Shown here: positions 23,480 through 34,757 of the stretch, one piece after another
Layout of the letters: each line of letters begins with the position of its first letter
Numbering within the stretch: position 1 is the stretch's first letter
Source of the DNA: Mytilinidion resinicola
Taxonomy: Eukaryota; Ascomycota; Dothideomycetes; Mytilinidiales; Mytilinidiaceae
Direction of reading: 5' to 3'
DNA: 64,000 nt
Assembly: GCF_010093595.1 (NCBI RefSeq)
Contig: NW_022985437.1
Span: 3,007,900 to 3,071,899, forward strand
The notes under the pieces: generated by a model
Seen by the model: the letters and a program-made list of their open reading frames with translations, nothing else
Told to the model about the DNA's origin: nothing
The model's database searches: none
Position numbers and translations under genes: made by a program

Positions 23480-25260
23480 ACTTACTTTTCCGCTCTGATT
23501 CCCCGCGGGCCGGTGTCGTTGAGGGCTCGCCGCGACATGGGAAAATCGATGTCCGTCAGCCTCATCATAATCCTGCGCAAGATATCGCCGAAGCGCTCGA
23601 CGAAGTTCCTGCAAATTCGCGGTCCTATCATCATGTTGGGGTCAGCTTGATTCAGAAAGAGGTGTTTGCCAAAATGAACGAAAAAGAGCAATCAGACGGT
23701 ATAGGGGATGGTTCTCAACATAGAAGATTCTGTATCAAACTGTGTGTTGTTTTCGTGGTGTCATCATTAGAAGCAAGAAAAGAACAAAAAAAAAAGGAGC
23801 TGACCTTTTGATACCGTAGCTTTGCTTCCCATAAAACGCTTAACAAAAAGATCTGCGCTCGACGTTATCACTTCGCGGTCCTGGATTGATGAACAAAACT
23901 CAGCTTGGCCTCAAACGGCATCAGAAAGCCACCGAACAGTCGTTCTCTTTGTTCTATGAGGAAGTCTCAACATGGGATCTTTCGAGAGCGCGGTCCCTGC
24001 AACTATCATGGTACCTACAGCCGGAATGTCAGTTGCCCAGACTCCATGCAGCTTAAAGCAGAAAGGGGTTTAACATGCCTCATTACATGGTTCGGATATA
24101 ATCCGTTCCGACACTTTGGGAAAAGGTGCCAAAAAGACCGAATATCATCATTAGCGGCGCACAAAGCCTCTAGGAGAGCCATACCGTAGTTTGAGAAGTC
24201 CAGCTCCGCCAAAAAGACCAATGATCCAAGGCATCTCCGTGGGATGTGGTATAATATCTCTTTCTCTTTGGAGATCGTTGCCCTTCTTGGGAAGGAGTTC
24301 TGATAAATCTAACGTGACCCTAGATTGATCATGAGATGTCCGCTTGGTATATCAGAGATATGAGTGCCAAAATGGAATGCGGGATCTTCTTCATAGTAAG
24401 TAGGCTTTTGATCTCACCAAGAGTATTTCTGTTCGCGCAAACCTTTTGTAATCATAAAGAGAGAGAGAAAATGGAAGAGAAAATGCTGATCTTACATCTT
24501 CGAACCGGAAAGCGATAAAATGTCGCTGTGAAAGAGGATCCGCTATCTGAATTGGAGATGATGTCAGCCGAATTCAAAATTTTTCCAAAATTCAAAACGA
24601 AGGATCGTGCTAGATCAGAATTTGTCTGTACTGTCTTCAGTGGGAGCACAGCAACTATAGACCTCGGTCTCATAGCTGATAGCCATGTCCCTTAGAAGGT
24701 TATGTTGGTGCAGGTTTTTTAATCATTCCTAACCATAAACGCACTCGCGAAGCAAACTAGGTTCTTACCATGGTAAATCCGGCCTCTCAAGTTTATCTTC
24801 GTCGGGCAGTGGCCACGGCTACGAAAAAAATGGATTCTCTCGTATTGCTGGTAAGTACAGCGCAGTGTACTTTTGCTCAAGTCTTTTGCCGATGGCGGTA
24901 GAAGCTTCACAGTTCCAGCCTGTTCAAGGAACGTCAGCTTGATTCATGCTGATATGGCAGAGCAAACGCAATGAGGCCTTTCTCTCAGACTTATCCAGGG
25001 ACAGTATCAACAGAAAGTCTCAGCTATAACTGGCGAATGTTAGCACGATATTGGATATCATAAGAAACCAAAAGATAGAGAAAAGAAATAAGGGAGCTGA
25101 CCTTTTCGCTGCCTTTGGACTTTAACGATAGAAGACTATGGTTAGACTCAATCTGAGGTCGTTGTCGATGCTTAGGATATGCGCTTCGCCTCGAGGAAAG
25201 AGACTCCGGTGGCGGTGGCCTGCCTGGTCGTCTCGTCTTCGTCCGCCGACATGAGGGATG
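23480..25260 (-). pseudogene. Decayed multi-exon gene
   Basis: The minus strand shows several exon/donor junctions of one style: ...SLKSKGSEK then GTCAGCTCC (near 25100), ...RFPVRRC then GTAAGATCAGC (near 24497), ...KATVSK then GTCAGCTCC (near 23804), and ...RGIRAEK then GTAAGTTTC (near 23486). The last exon (about 23485-23760) reads well, for example FVERFGDILRRIMMRLTDID, but carries a TGA after YTV. Other exons contain several stops. The 5' end may be the Pro/Arg/Ser-rich stretch near 25250. Short helical segments such as MALLEALCAANDD recall ankyrin-type repeats, but I cannot assign a family. Confidence 0.4.
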
Positions 25261-25299
25261 GTTAGCAGACGAGCGGGGGCAAGTCCGAGCTAGGAAACT

Positions 25300-25640
25300 T
25301 ACGGGGCCTAATCACTGTATTGGGGTTGCCCCGTCCCGAGCCACCAAGATGTTACTTCCAGAGACGACGCATGCAACGAAAAGCTCTGTGTGAGGTGTAA
25401 TCGATCGGCAATGAGAAGGATTGGCCGGAAGGCCTCGATCCAGCTGGGTCGGGTACGATGAGGACGAGAAGGAGGAGCTGTCAAGCTTGACGGTGGCAAG
25501 GTGCGAGTGGGAGCTGTCTATTAGCTCCGAGCGCTGGTCCATTGATGTTAGTGTTGGCTAGCGTCTGGTTGGAGAGGACTCGAGATGCTTAGCCACCAAG
25601 AGAGAGAGAGGTGGAGGTGGCCGAAGATGGAGGTGAAGCT
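25300..25640 (-). repeat. Imperfect tandem duplication, copy A
   Basis: Shares GGCAATGAGAAGGATTGGC, TCAAGCTTGA and the end of the unit with copy B at 25970-26325 (identity clearly above chance but with many differences). On the minus strand both contain a HPANPSH/LPANPSH-like frame, so a short gene may have been duplicated. Confidence 0.6.
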
Positions 25641-25969
25641 CCGAGCTGTAGGAATTTGATGTGTAGCAGTGGCTACCGTCGAGTTTGTCTTCGTCGCTGC
25701 AGGTACTCAGCCTTCATTCGTTCCGACACCTGTGGCGGTACGCAAGCACAAGTCAGCGCAGTCCAACGAGGTAATGTGTACGTAGATGAAGTAAAGCTGG
25801 GTCTTGCTCATATGATGCAAGTGTTAATCTCATCAGATTCAAAGCCGATCGAACTGCCGGAATGCAGTTGGTCGTACTAAGACCTTGGAGTAACATTTGT
25901 AATCATCGCAATGGAGAGAAAAGAGTAACAGTAAAGAAGACCTACCACAACATCGAAGTTACCCGGTCC

Positions 25970-26325
25970 TGACCCACCTACCGTAGTAGCCAGGACCCTG
26001 GATTATGAACCAAGATGCCCAACCCCGAGGCACTGACATACGTCCTCCCGATAACGATAAATGGCGCAGAAGTATCTGTGTGCGGTGTCCTAGTTCGGTA
26101 ATGAGAAGGATTGGCTGGATGGCATCGACTTGGCTGTGCTGGGTGCGATGAGAGATAGAAGAAGTGGCTATCAAGCTTGATGTTCGCATAGTGTGGGTGG
26201 GCGCTGCTTACCTTGCTACGTGTCTTGGTCCATTCATACTGGAGCATGTTGGTGACTCGGTGGGGAGAACTCGTGATGCTTCGTCACAAAACCATGAAGA
26301 GACGGAGAGGGCCGAGGACAGCGGA
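25970..26325 (-). repeat. Imperfect tandem duplication, copy B
   Basis: Second copy of the unit at 25300-25640, ending about 370 bp before the MAT1-1-1 ATG. The minus frame (25978-26247) has LSSHPAQPSRCHPANPSHYR, parallel to SSSYPTQLDRGLPANPSHCR in copy A. Confidence 0.6.
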
Positions 26326-26693
26326 GTGGCGACTCTCGCTCATTTTACCGACCGGCGAAGTCGAACCCGTGGCTCAAGTCAGGAGTGGAAACCATCCGAG
26401 TTGCGGCGGTGAAGCGGTTTTCTGCTCGGGGGCTGGGAGGTGCGAGAGTACTTAACTTGCCGTTGCCCGAGTGACTGTCGTCCTCAAACCCTCGACCGAA
26501 CAACAACCTCACCCGACTGCTTCCACTCTCCTGCTTCCACCCTCCGAGTTGGCTCATCAATCTCGTAGCACCCGAATATAGGTAAGGTGGTCTGTTCACC
26601 TAGATCCTCGCTTCTGCTAACCTACCAGTAGCCGTTCTTTGTCTTTGTTTTACGCCGAGACATCGACTGAAGTTTCTTTGTTGTCTTGCACCA

Positions 26694-27935
26694 ATGAGCC
26701 ACCTCGCTGTCTGGAACATGTTTTACGACGCTGTCGCCCGTGGACAGGTCTCCACTGCAGACCGCTTCTTCGAGTGGTTTACCGGACTCTCGTCTGAGGA
26801 GCTTGAACTGCTCTTCAGCATCCATCGGGAGGACATGCCCAACCGACCAGGAGGTATGCAGTACATCCTGGACGCTCCTCAAGTTCCCGACCCGGTCACT
26901 GCCCGCGCAACCCTGCCAGCGCCCATCCCGCCGCCGATGATCCCAGGCTACAAGCCTAGGAAGGCGTTGAACGCCTACATCGCCAGCCGAAGTGAGTTTC
27001 CTTATGTCGCACTGTTGAGACATCCACTAACAATAACAGCCTGGTTTTTACGCTGCCCTGAGCTCGCTCATCTGCAGATGAAGACTGCTTCCGGACTCAT
27101 CGCGGTTCTGTGGATGGAGAGCTTCGAGCGCGCTTTGTGGGCTCTCATTGCGAATGCTTGGTCCGAGCTGCGCGACAAGTATGGCAAGGACGCAGTTCCG
27201 CTAAAAGGCTTCCTGACAATTGCGTGCCCTCTCTTGGGAATCACATCGCCGGACAAATATTTCGCTAAGTTTGGATGGTCGCTCGTCTACGATCCCGAGG
27301 GCAAACCCATGCTCGCACGGACGAGCGTCCCCACTCGCGAGTCTTTCGGCCCGAAGGCTTTCACAACAACATACTCTGCGAAAGACTTAGTCAAACACTG
27401 TCACGACATCGGGTTCGTCCCAGACCTCATCGCACCCAGAAATCAGAAGCGCGCAGCTACACCTCGCCAAGAGTTCACCATGGTAGCCCAATCCAATGAG
27501 ACGATGGCTACACCTGGCCAAGAGTTCACCATGGTAGCCCAACCCAATGAGACGATGTCCACTACGACCTCGGACCTGAAGCGGAAAGCCGATGACGATG
27601 AGAACACTTCCGATAAGCGACTGAAGACAGGCCTTGAAGTCACTGAGGAAGACCTAGATGCTTTCATAGCATCTCTAAGCCCGGCTACGACTCCCGCTCG
27701 CATTGAGGTACCCAAATTGAACCGCCAAATCCGAGCTGAGGCAAACACCCGCGCCGCCTGGGCTGCTCCATACTTCGCTGCCATGTTCGGACCAGACTCT
27801 CAGATCATTCCTGCCGATATCGACGATGATCAGGAAGAGCTAGCAGAGATGTTTCCCTGGGACATGACGGACGTGCCCAGCATTGAAGCCAGCGAGCTCG
27901 CATGGGATAGCGACGAGGTCTACTGGGACGCTTAA
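26694..27935 (+). CDS. MAT1-1-1: Mating-type protein MAT1-1-1 (alpha-box transcription factor)
   Basis: Two exons, 26694-26991 and 27040-27935. The 48-nt intron 26992-27039 (GTGAGT, branch ACTAACA, AACAG) sits inside the alpha box at the position conserved in ascomycete MAT1-1-1 genes. The protein is 397 aa. The alpha box spans roughly residues 88-180: PRKALNAYIASRTWF, LIAVLW, ALWALIANAWSELRDKYGK, FLTIACPLLGI and YFAKFGW all follow the family pattern. C-terminal to it are two perfectly adjacent 17-residue repeats (ATPxQEFTMVAQxNETM, 51 bp each, 27456-27557), a bipartite nuclear signal (KRKADDDENTSDKRLK) and an acidic tail. The protein specifies mating type and activates mating genes in the nucleus. 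No stop or frame damage is seen. No MAT1-2-1 HMG gene was found in the window. Confidence 0.9.
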   Translation: MSHLAVWNMFYDAVARGQVSTADRFFEWFTGLSSEELELLFSIHREDMPNRPGGMQYILDAPQVPDPVTARATLPAPIPPPMIPGYKPRKALNAYIASRSEFPYVALLRHPLTITAWFLRCPELAHLQMKTASGLIAVLWMESFERALWALIANAWSELRDKYGKDAVPLKGFLTIACPLLGITSPDKYFAKFGWSLVYDPEGKPMLARTSVPTRESFGPKAFTTTYSAKDLVKHCHDIGFVPDLIAPRNQKRAATPRQEFTMVAQSNETMATPGQEFTMVAQPNETMSTTTSDLKRKADDDENTSDKRLKTGLEVTEEDLDAFIASLSPATTPARIEVPKLNRQIRAEANTRAAWAAPYFAAMFGPDSQIIPADIDDDQEELAEMFPWDMTDVPSIEASELAWDSDEVYWDA

Positions 27936-27961
27936 GCAGTGGTAAACCTGATCGTCTTTCC

Positions 27962-28384
27962 TGTAAGCTCGCTCCAACGTCCAAGAAGCCCACAACAGCC
28001 GCTAACAAGACACAGTCTTACGAGCATTACGACAATCGGCTGAACGCTTATGACTATGCAACGGCTGCTCAGACCACTGGGCAAGAGGTGTTCTTGGATC
28101 GTAACGACATGAGAGGAACGACAGCGGGTTTGCTGCAGCTTTGGTTATTCAACCACGGTTGCCACGATTCGACTTTTGGCTTTGAGAGACTTCTGCACCT
28201 TGTACGGACCACGAGAGAAAACTGCTTTTGCATCTGCTTTTTGCATCACCCATTGGCGGCTAATTGGGAGTCAACGACGACGAGACTCAATTCCCTTTTT
28301 CCTTTTGTTCTGTGGTTTTTCTACCCCCAGAGTTGGACTTGCATCGGAGCCGGAAGAGAAGTTCAACGAGCTTTCCGACGATGA
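27962..28384 (+). other. Intron-like signal and open frame 3' of MAT1-1-1
   Basis: 27 bp after the MAT1-1-1 stop lies a full intron signature (GTAAGC at about 27962, branch GCTAACA, acceptor ACACAG at about 28016). It is followed by an open frame (SYEHYDNRLNAYDYATAAQT...) to 28384. It could be a 3'-UTR intron, an alternative C-terminal exon, or a relic of a neighbouring gene. Confidence 0.35.
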
Positions 28385-28725
28385 ATTTCTTTTCTCTCTA
28401 TCACTGGCGAGCATGCTGGTATTGGACGGGGTGGACGGGCCCTTGGGAGTCTACTCAGGCTTTCCAGACTCGGTATGCGGTTTCCTTTCTTGCAATGGGT
28501 CTGTCTTTGGAGGAACGGTTGAAAATCGGCGAGTATCTTGTCTTGATGCTAGGACTGCTAGGGATTCTTTTTGAGTCTCAAGCGGACTTGGATTACTTCA
28601 GGACTTGATGAGCTCGACCGGAACGGGGTATTGCGACAAGTAAATAGAAAAGCCAAAAAAAATAATTCCAAAGCCATAGGCTACAGTATACTTAAATCAA
28701 TGGTCCTTGGATGCAGGCGTGAGAT

Positions 28726-28977
28726 GTGACTCCAGATGCTGAATATGACAACCACAACACACCCCAGGAAGCCAATGCACATGATGAGCATCTACTGCAT
28801 GATATAGAGAAGCGATGTGCTGAATTTGGCGATGCCAGCCCAAGCTTTGATGGTGTTGTGGTGTTGTCACAGAAGCGGTCGAGACAGCCCTCCCCTCCCG
28901 GACCACAACTCAACCACAATAACACAAACAGGTACCCAATAACGCACGAGGAGTTTCCTATAGGTCCATACAACTAG
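28726..28977 (+). CDS. Short coding-like frame, unknown
   Basis: 83 codons from GTG, hydrophilic and protein-like (HDEHLLHDIEKRCAEFGDAS, later SQKRSRQPSPPGP), ending GPYN. Neither an ATG start nor a splice site has been identified. It may be the last exon of a decayed gene. Family unknown. Confidence 0.3.
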   Translation: MTPDAEYDNHNTPQEANAHDEHLLHDIEKRCAEFGDASPSFDGVVVLSQKRSRQPSPPGPQLNHNNTNRYPITHEEFPIGPYN

Positions 28978-28989
28978 CTCGTATGCGTA

Positions 28990-31110
28990 GTTCGTCGATA
29001 GCTTGTTGATAATGCCGTGGCTGAGCCAACTTCCGGGCGCGGGGAGCCTCGTTTCGGGAACCGTGAAGCGTCGGAGGCTATATTTCCAGCAATTCGCGTC
29101 TCCCTCTTACGAAACTTGCTGGGGAGGATCCCATAGGTGTAACCATCCTCAGAGTACACTTCATTAGGCTGTGCGGGCAATAGTGCCAAATCTCGCCCAG
29201 GGAACGGGACCAAGGGGCGCCAGGCGTCGACGGCATAGAAAGTAAGTCAAAATTAGCCCAATCCTAGCCATATCGCACACATAGATGCTCCCAGCCACCC
29301 ATAAGTGTTCTGAATAGGTATCGGTACAGCCAGGCCCTTTGGTCGAAGTATGGCATCCACTCCCTATTCACCCCAGGGGTGTCTCGCGGTGACTAGGGAT
29401 GCTCGTGCAATTCGAAGTCTCCCGAGCACTCGAGTATTTTTCCAGGCATCCCTGATGCTCCCTCAAGCACCTCCAAGCAAGACTTCCATATGCAACCGGC
29501 CAAAATTTGAATGTTTGGTATGATGAGCAATGTTAATCCATACTGATACGCCATACGGCGGTGTTGTCATTTCTACTTCTGACACTAGGAGTTTTCTTTC
29601 TTCCGCACTGCCTATTCTTCTGGAAATCTAGCACACTGACGTCTCTCCAAGCAGGTATCGCCGTCAGTGACCGTGACACCAAGTCGACAAGATTTCCTGC
29701 GGCTGTAGCATCCACAGCGTCCGTCACGGCAGCGTCCTTAGCCCGGCACGCTGTACGCTCCACGTCATGTAGTAGAGCCGATTCAGACCTCATCGGCCGC
29801 CACCTCTTCATATTCGTTCCGTGCTCGGATTCTTGGATCGTCAATAACATGGTAAGTCGACAACGGATGGGTTCGAGAATCGGACTAACACGATGACAGC
29901 ACCGTAGGCCATGGCAATGCGGTCTGCAGTCAACGATATGTCACCGCTGCGCAGGGCATTCGGAGAAGCTGGCGAACTGCGAGCAATTTGGCGCAGGTGA
30001 ATGAAGAGGAGACTGCGAGGTGTAGCTGCGCACGGATGTGCTCGAAACTGCCCCTCTTGAGGCGTGACGGGGCCCAATCGATCACGTGCCGCGCAGAAGT
30101 CGTATCAGTCTGTGAAGGCGGCTGGCTGAGGTGAGGAGGAATATGAGGGCGGACTTGCAGAAGACGTCATATGCCCTGCGCGCGTGGGGCGTTGATATGG
30201 AAACATACCCCGTGGCCCGCCTCATATCTAGTAGCCTCACGTAAAGAGTGTGCATCACGATTAGGATGTGTTCCTTCATCTGGCGCTATCCAACTTTTGG
30301 CCATCAGTTCGCCAGTGAGTCTTACAAAGTGGGAAGGACAATTCATCTTCATGGCCATGGTCCAAGAATACAGAGGCTGAGAGATCGAGGGAGGTAGTGG
30401 AGAGTTACATAGAGGAAAGCTGCTAAATCAATGAAGTGGGCCTATTGATATTAGTAAACCTGAAGCAAGATCCGGGTCTCGTCGAGTGGTCTTCGCGCTG
30501 TGTTGGGCTTTTAGTGGACGTCGTGATGTGGAACTATTCGCAACATTGCTATTTTTCGCGTTCATAGTTCATATTTTTTGTACTTTGACGAGTGGGTAGA
30601 ACTGTTGAGGTACCCCAGGCCACATAAAGTTTGACTATGGTCTGCTCCCACCCAGTATCCGCATAAATTGACTATGGCTTTGTGATTGCATTGTCAATCC
30701 TAGTCTTACCTGAGCCCTAACACTCTGTGCGCTCGAGATTTTGTCCCATTGTTAGCTTTCGTTAGGAACCCCTTTCATTAAATTTTGTGCTTTTCTCCGT
30801 CCAGATATCTTCACCAAACATTAGTTGCAGCATGCCTCAAGGGTTACGGTGGCATTTCTCACCACAATCTACCCACACTATTTAAAGTGAAGTCAGAAGT
30901 TTATACTATGAGACGACACAATTTTGCACCCCCGCGTGCCTTACCGTGGTGCCTTCTCGATAGACTGCTCACACCCCATTGCCAGCCCTTAGACTGAAAA
31001 TACAATCGCTGTATCGTCACTATCACAAGCGGGTAGAGGAGAGAGTGGATCCAGATCCTATGGCTTATACATTATTGAGACAAGCACTGACGATCACCAT
31101 TTATAAGTAG
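28990..31110. other. Intergenic, no supported gene
   Basis: Short frames on both strands only; none has a domain, splice pair or promoter. Confidence 0.3.
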
Positions 31111-31249
31111 TTATCATTTGGCAAAAATACAACAAACATAAGAAAGAGAAGGGATCTGAATCCAGGACCACGCCATCACCAGAGTACCTCCCGGAAGAAC
31201 GCTGTGTGCTATCAAGAATGCCACGAGGAACGAAAAGCTCACAAACTCA

Positions 31250-32231
31250 TTAGGCGTTGAAATTTCGGAGCTTCTGGTTCTTCTGTAGAGCCTGCCGAGC
31301 CTCAACGAGATTCGCTTGCGCCTCAGCGACCTTCGCTTCCATGCGAGCAATTCGCTCATTGTCGGCTTGCATATCCGCATCCAGGAAAACGTTGAGAGCT
31401 TCGTTGACCTGTTCATCGAAATAGACGCGCAGCTCCTCCGTCTGCCTCTTGCGAACTTCCACAGTCAGCTTTCCCCCACTAGCAGCTAGTTTACGGCATT
31501 TTGGGCGATTGTTCTCGTGCTCTTCAAAGGCGTCGTCCCAGTCAGCGCGGAACGTCACTTTCGTCCGCCGCTCACTATTGTCTCGCGCCACCTTGAGGTC
31601 TCGGAAGAGGAGAACGGTCTCCTTGCTCTTCACGATGCGCTGGATGAATCGACGCTGGTGGTCGGAGAAAGCGTCGGGGTTCCAATTGTCATTCTTCGGA
31701 ACCTTTGAGGGAAGAATGACTAGTTCGCGGAGGAGCGGAATATTTGCAAGCATGCTCCGGAGCTCTGCAACGAGGTAGGACTCCAACTTCCGGAACCCAA
31801 TGAATCGGAGATTCTTCTTAAGCTGGCGTTCCTGGGAGTCTGAATAGTAACCCTCTCTGTTGTAGATGTGAGCCATCTGGTAGATGTCCTTGAACTCGGG
31901 GTTGGTATTTTGAGTGAACGGGGCTAGAGCCTCTTTTCCAAGGTCCGCATCCGTGTCCATCAGTGCTGCCAACGTAGTCCTAGCGCCAGGATTCTTGGGA
32001 GTTTCGCTTATGAGGGGTCTCCGATATCGGTACCATTCGTCCTCGTCGTAGCTGTACTTGATGACAGCTCCACCTCCAAGTTCGCTGTAGACCATATTTC
32101 GCAACTCTCCGGGAAGATCTTTGAAACCGAGTGGTTTCGCTACCTGGTGACTTTATTCGTATATCGAATGAAGGACAACTTGTTTGGGAAGAATGTTAAC
32201 GAACCGGTTGATTGTCGTTGGGGGACTGCAT
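31250..32231 (-). CDS. LPxELR (F-box-like) family protein, intact
   Basis: Exon 1 32205-32231 (MQSPNDNQP), intron 32144-32204 (61 nt, donor GTTCGT, acceptor CACCAG), exon 2 31250-32143; 306 aa. Exon 2 starts VAKPLGFKDLPGELRNMVYS, a classic ascomycete LPxELRNxVY motif related to F-box N-termini. Further on come VILPSKVP and NPDAF, then the family C-terminal motif FRADWDDAFEEHENNRPKCR, and a long coiled coil (about residues 240-300, MEAKVAEAQANLVEARQAL). A TATA-like CTATATAAG lies about 190 bp upstream. The upstream frame is open beyond the chosen ATG, so a longer start is possible. Best preserved member of the local cluster. It may be a substrate adaptor, but this is inferred from the motif only. 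Confidence 0.7.
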
Positions 32232-32420
32232 ATTTGAAGCAGACTGGGTGGCAGAGCCAGAAGTCAAGTTGCAGGGGTGGTGAATGCCGATGACACTTGG
32301 GAGGCGTGGATGTCCAGGACAGATGTGAGAGCAGGAGGGGTAGGAGGTATGGGTGGTATGGGTGGTGAGGGTGTGGAAGTTGTTTCTGATGAAGTAGAGG
32401 CAGTTATGAGTGGAGTAGTA

Positions 32421-32431
32421 GACTTATATAG
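32421..32431 (-). promoter_or_regulatory. TATA-like element upstream of the 31250 gene
   Basis: The plus strand reads ACTTATATAGGGC; on the minus strand this is CCCTATATAAGT, about 190 bp before ATG 32231. Confidence 0.35.
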
Positions 32432-33195
32432 GGCGCCTGGTTTGAAATGGCAGCTTTCACTGGGTTCAGATACATGATAGAGCAGGTTTCACGACAACTA
32501 TGCTTGAAGCATCTAGCAAGCGTAGAAAGAGGAGCTTGGTTGGTGGTGAATCATCCAGGAATAGATACTAGAGACTCACGGTCGCGATTTTGGAAGTTGG
32601 TGAATTCGATCTCGACATAAGGCATTAAAGCAATACTCAAATTGGTATGCTTTACCACAGACAACCCGGCCCCGTCGTTGAAGTAGCGCTTCTTACACAT
32701 CATATTGCCACGCATCCAACAATCTTTGGAGGAGAGGCTCATCTCTTCCGAAACAACTCCGATGCTTTGGATGCTATACAACACTAGTCTCTTTCGATTG
32801 CAATTTTTGGATTCTTGATCACGTGCATGACATTCGAGTCCGGAAAGCTGGTATGATCGTCGTTGCCCGAAGCCGACATGGAATCTATACTTGATAGGAA
32901 CAAGGTCCCTCTCCTACTTTGGATCCCCGCGCGTGCTTCGCCAACTCAAGCTTACAGACAAAGAGTCTAGAAGCGCGATCTAGATTCATCTACACAGAAC
33001 AAGCGTTCGTGTTTTCCACTGGAAATGTCTACAACCACACCTTTCTTCTCGAACCTGTTTCGGCAGAACTCTCAAGTTATTGCTAAAGTTCTGACAAAAC
33101 GTGGAAAGCAGTCAAGTGGTTGGAAAAGTCAATTTCCTGATGCGGCTGGTGAATTTGTAGGATTTTGCTCAGACTTCGCTTTCGTCGTTCGTTTA

Positions 33196-33960
33196 CTAGA
33201 CCTTTTCCAGCACGCCGAGTTGCACATCGCCGTCCATGATGGCCCGCCTGAGAATACCGATTACACAATTCGTCTTCTCAACCAGGCTTGCTATCTCTCG
33301 AGCTATAGCCGCCTTCATTTCTTCCATGTACAGCCGTTCCAAGGCCTCGGTCGCTAACTGACTATCGTCGTCGTCTAGCGCTTCGACTCCAAACTTCGCA
33401 GAAAGGACGAGAAGTCTCGAAATTGACAAACGCATCGTCGAAGTCTAGTTCAAAGGCCACCACTGTCTTCTTCTAGTCTTTCATTTTCAGCTTTTCAAGG
33501 GAGATCAGGCCCTGGTCATATCTCGAATAGCCTGCCAGCTGTTTGATGTACGCCTTTTGCGTTCGTTCGGACGCACTTGCTCCATCGAGTCTCTCTTCTT
33601 GCACCTGTTGAGGCATATTGACGGCCGCATGTGCTCGACGCATCACTACGCACCCTCATACCAGGGTGGCTCCGGAAATGCCACCGCACGAAGGTGGTCC
33701 CGAGCTTCCTCTCGCGATGTGCCTTCTGGTTGCTTCAATTTCAGAGTAGTTTGGTCATTGTGTGCGATGGAACCGGCTCGAATATCCCGTTATTGGTGTT
33801 CTCCTCCGTTGCGTCTTGAACAAGTTAGACGTTGAACGGATTGTTCAAGTAGGTGTCGCCCAAGCCGTGCTTTGCGTGCTACTTAACGCAGATGATCTGA
33901 TTGTCAGCGTTTCGCTAGTAGGTCGAGCTTCTCTCCAACTCGTCATGTAGAGGAGAGGGG
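33196..33960 (-). pseudogene. Decayed LPxELR family member
   Basis: The minus strand keeps family landmarks in order: ARDHLRAVAFPEP (like WDHIRAVAFKTL at 34758), VNMPQQVQEERLDGASASER, LISLEKLKMKD*KKTVVAFE, DFDDAFVNFETSRPFC, then after a frame change a helical tail (ALERLYMEEMKAAIAREIA) to the stop at 33196. At least one internal TAG (about 33474), a TAG-TGA pair near 33640 and a frameshift after RPFC prevent a full product. It sits between two better preserved paralogues on the same strand. Confidence 0.6.
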
Positions 33961-34757
33961 GCAGGGGCTGCATTCATGTTGTTAGATTATCGGTTCATTC
34001 AAATGGGTCTTATGGAACTAATCTACTCATTTCCTGAGGCTTCATCCTCGTCAGCACCAAAGGGGAAAAGCGAAAGGAGGGCTTCATTGTTATTTGAAGG
34101 GGAGGCTATAGTTGTTAGCACGTTCTAATCAGATGGCTGTATATAGAGCGCCGTGGGCTGACTTTGAGGTGATGCTCGCGCGTATGTGGAGGTTGGCCGA
34201 ATTCACTAAGATCACCTTCAAAAAGCCTTCATCTCAGGGCTTTGCGAGACTCGGCTTGATCGATTATAGTATAGGCGAAACGATAGTGAGAACACGCTAC
34301 GCAAACGGTACAGTCCCTCTGTCAGCTTCAAGGATTGGTTGATTCTCATGAATGATTTGCCTGCGAATGCTCACTGGTTCACCAAAGTACAAGGCCCTCA
34401 TTTGAAACTACACCCGGGCTTGGAAGATCTGGCAAGAAAGTGATTAGGCTTGGGAGCATGGTTTAGTCATTGTAGGTAGGTAGCTTTGTAGTCTGTGTGT
34501 AATCTGACATCTCGCCTGACTCCAATTTCAACCGCCAAATGTGCCCAGAATACCCAATGAAAAGTAGAACCAAGCCTCCGAGAATCAATATCGATGTATC
34601 AGACCCGATTTGAGAATATGCATGTACCCACGCATGACCTGCCTTTTGAAAAGAGAGTAGAGAAAGGTGTTGTGTTTTAAAGGGGACTTGCTTCCGTGCT
34701 CGCCCGAAATGCACCTCTGACCCTTCGACTGTGCTTGCTTCAGCCTTCTAGGAAGAA

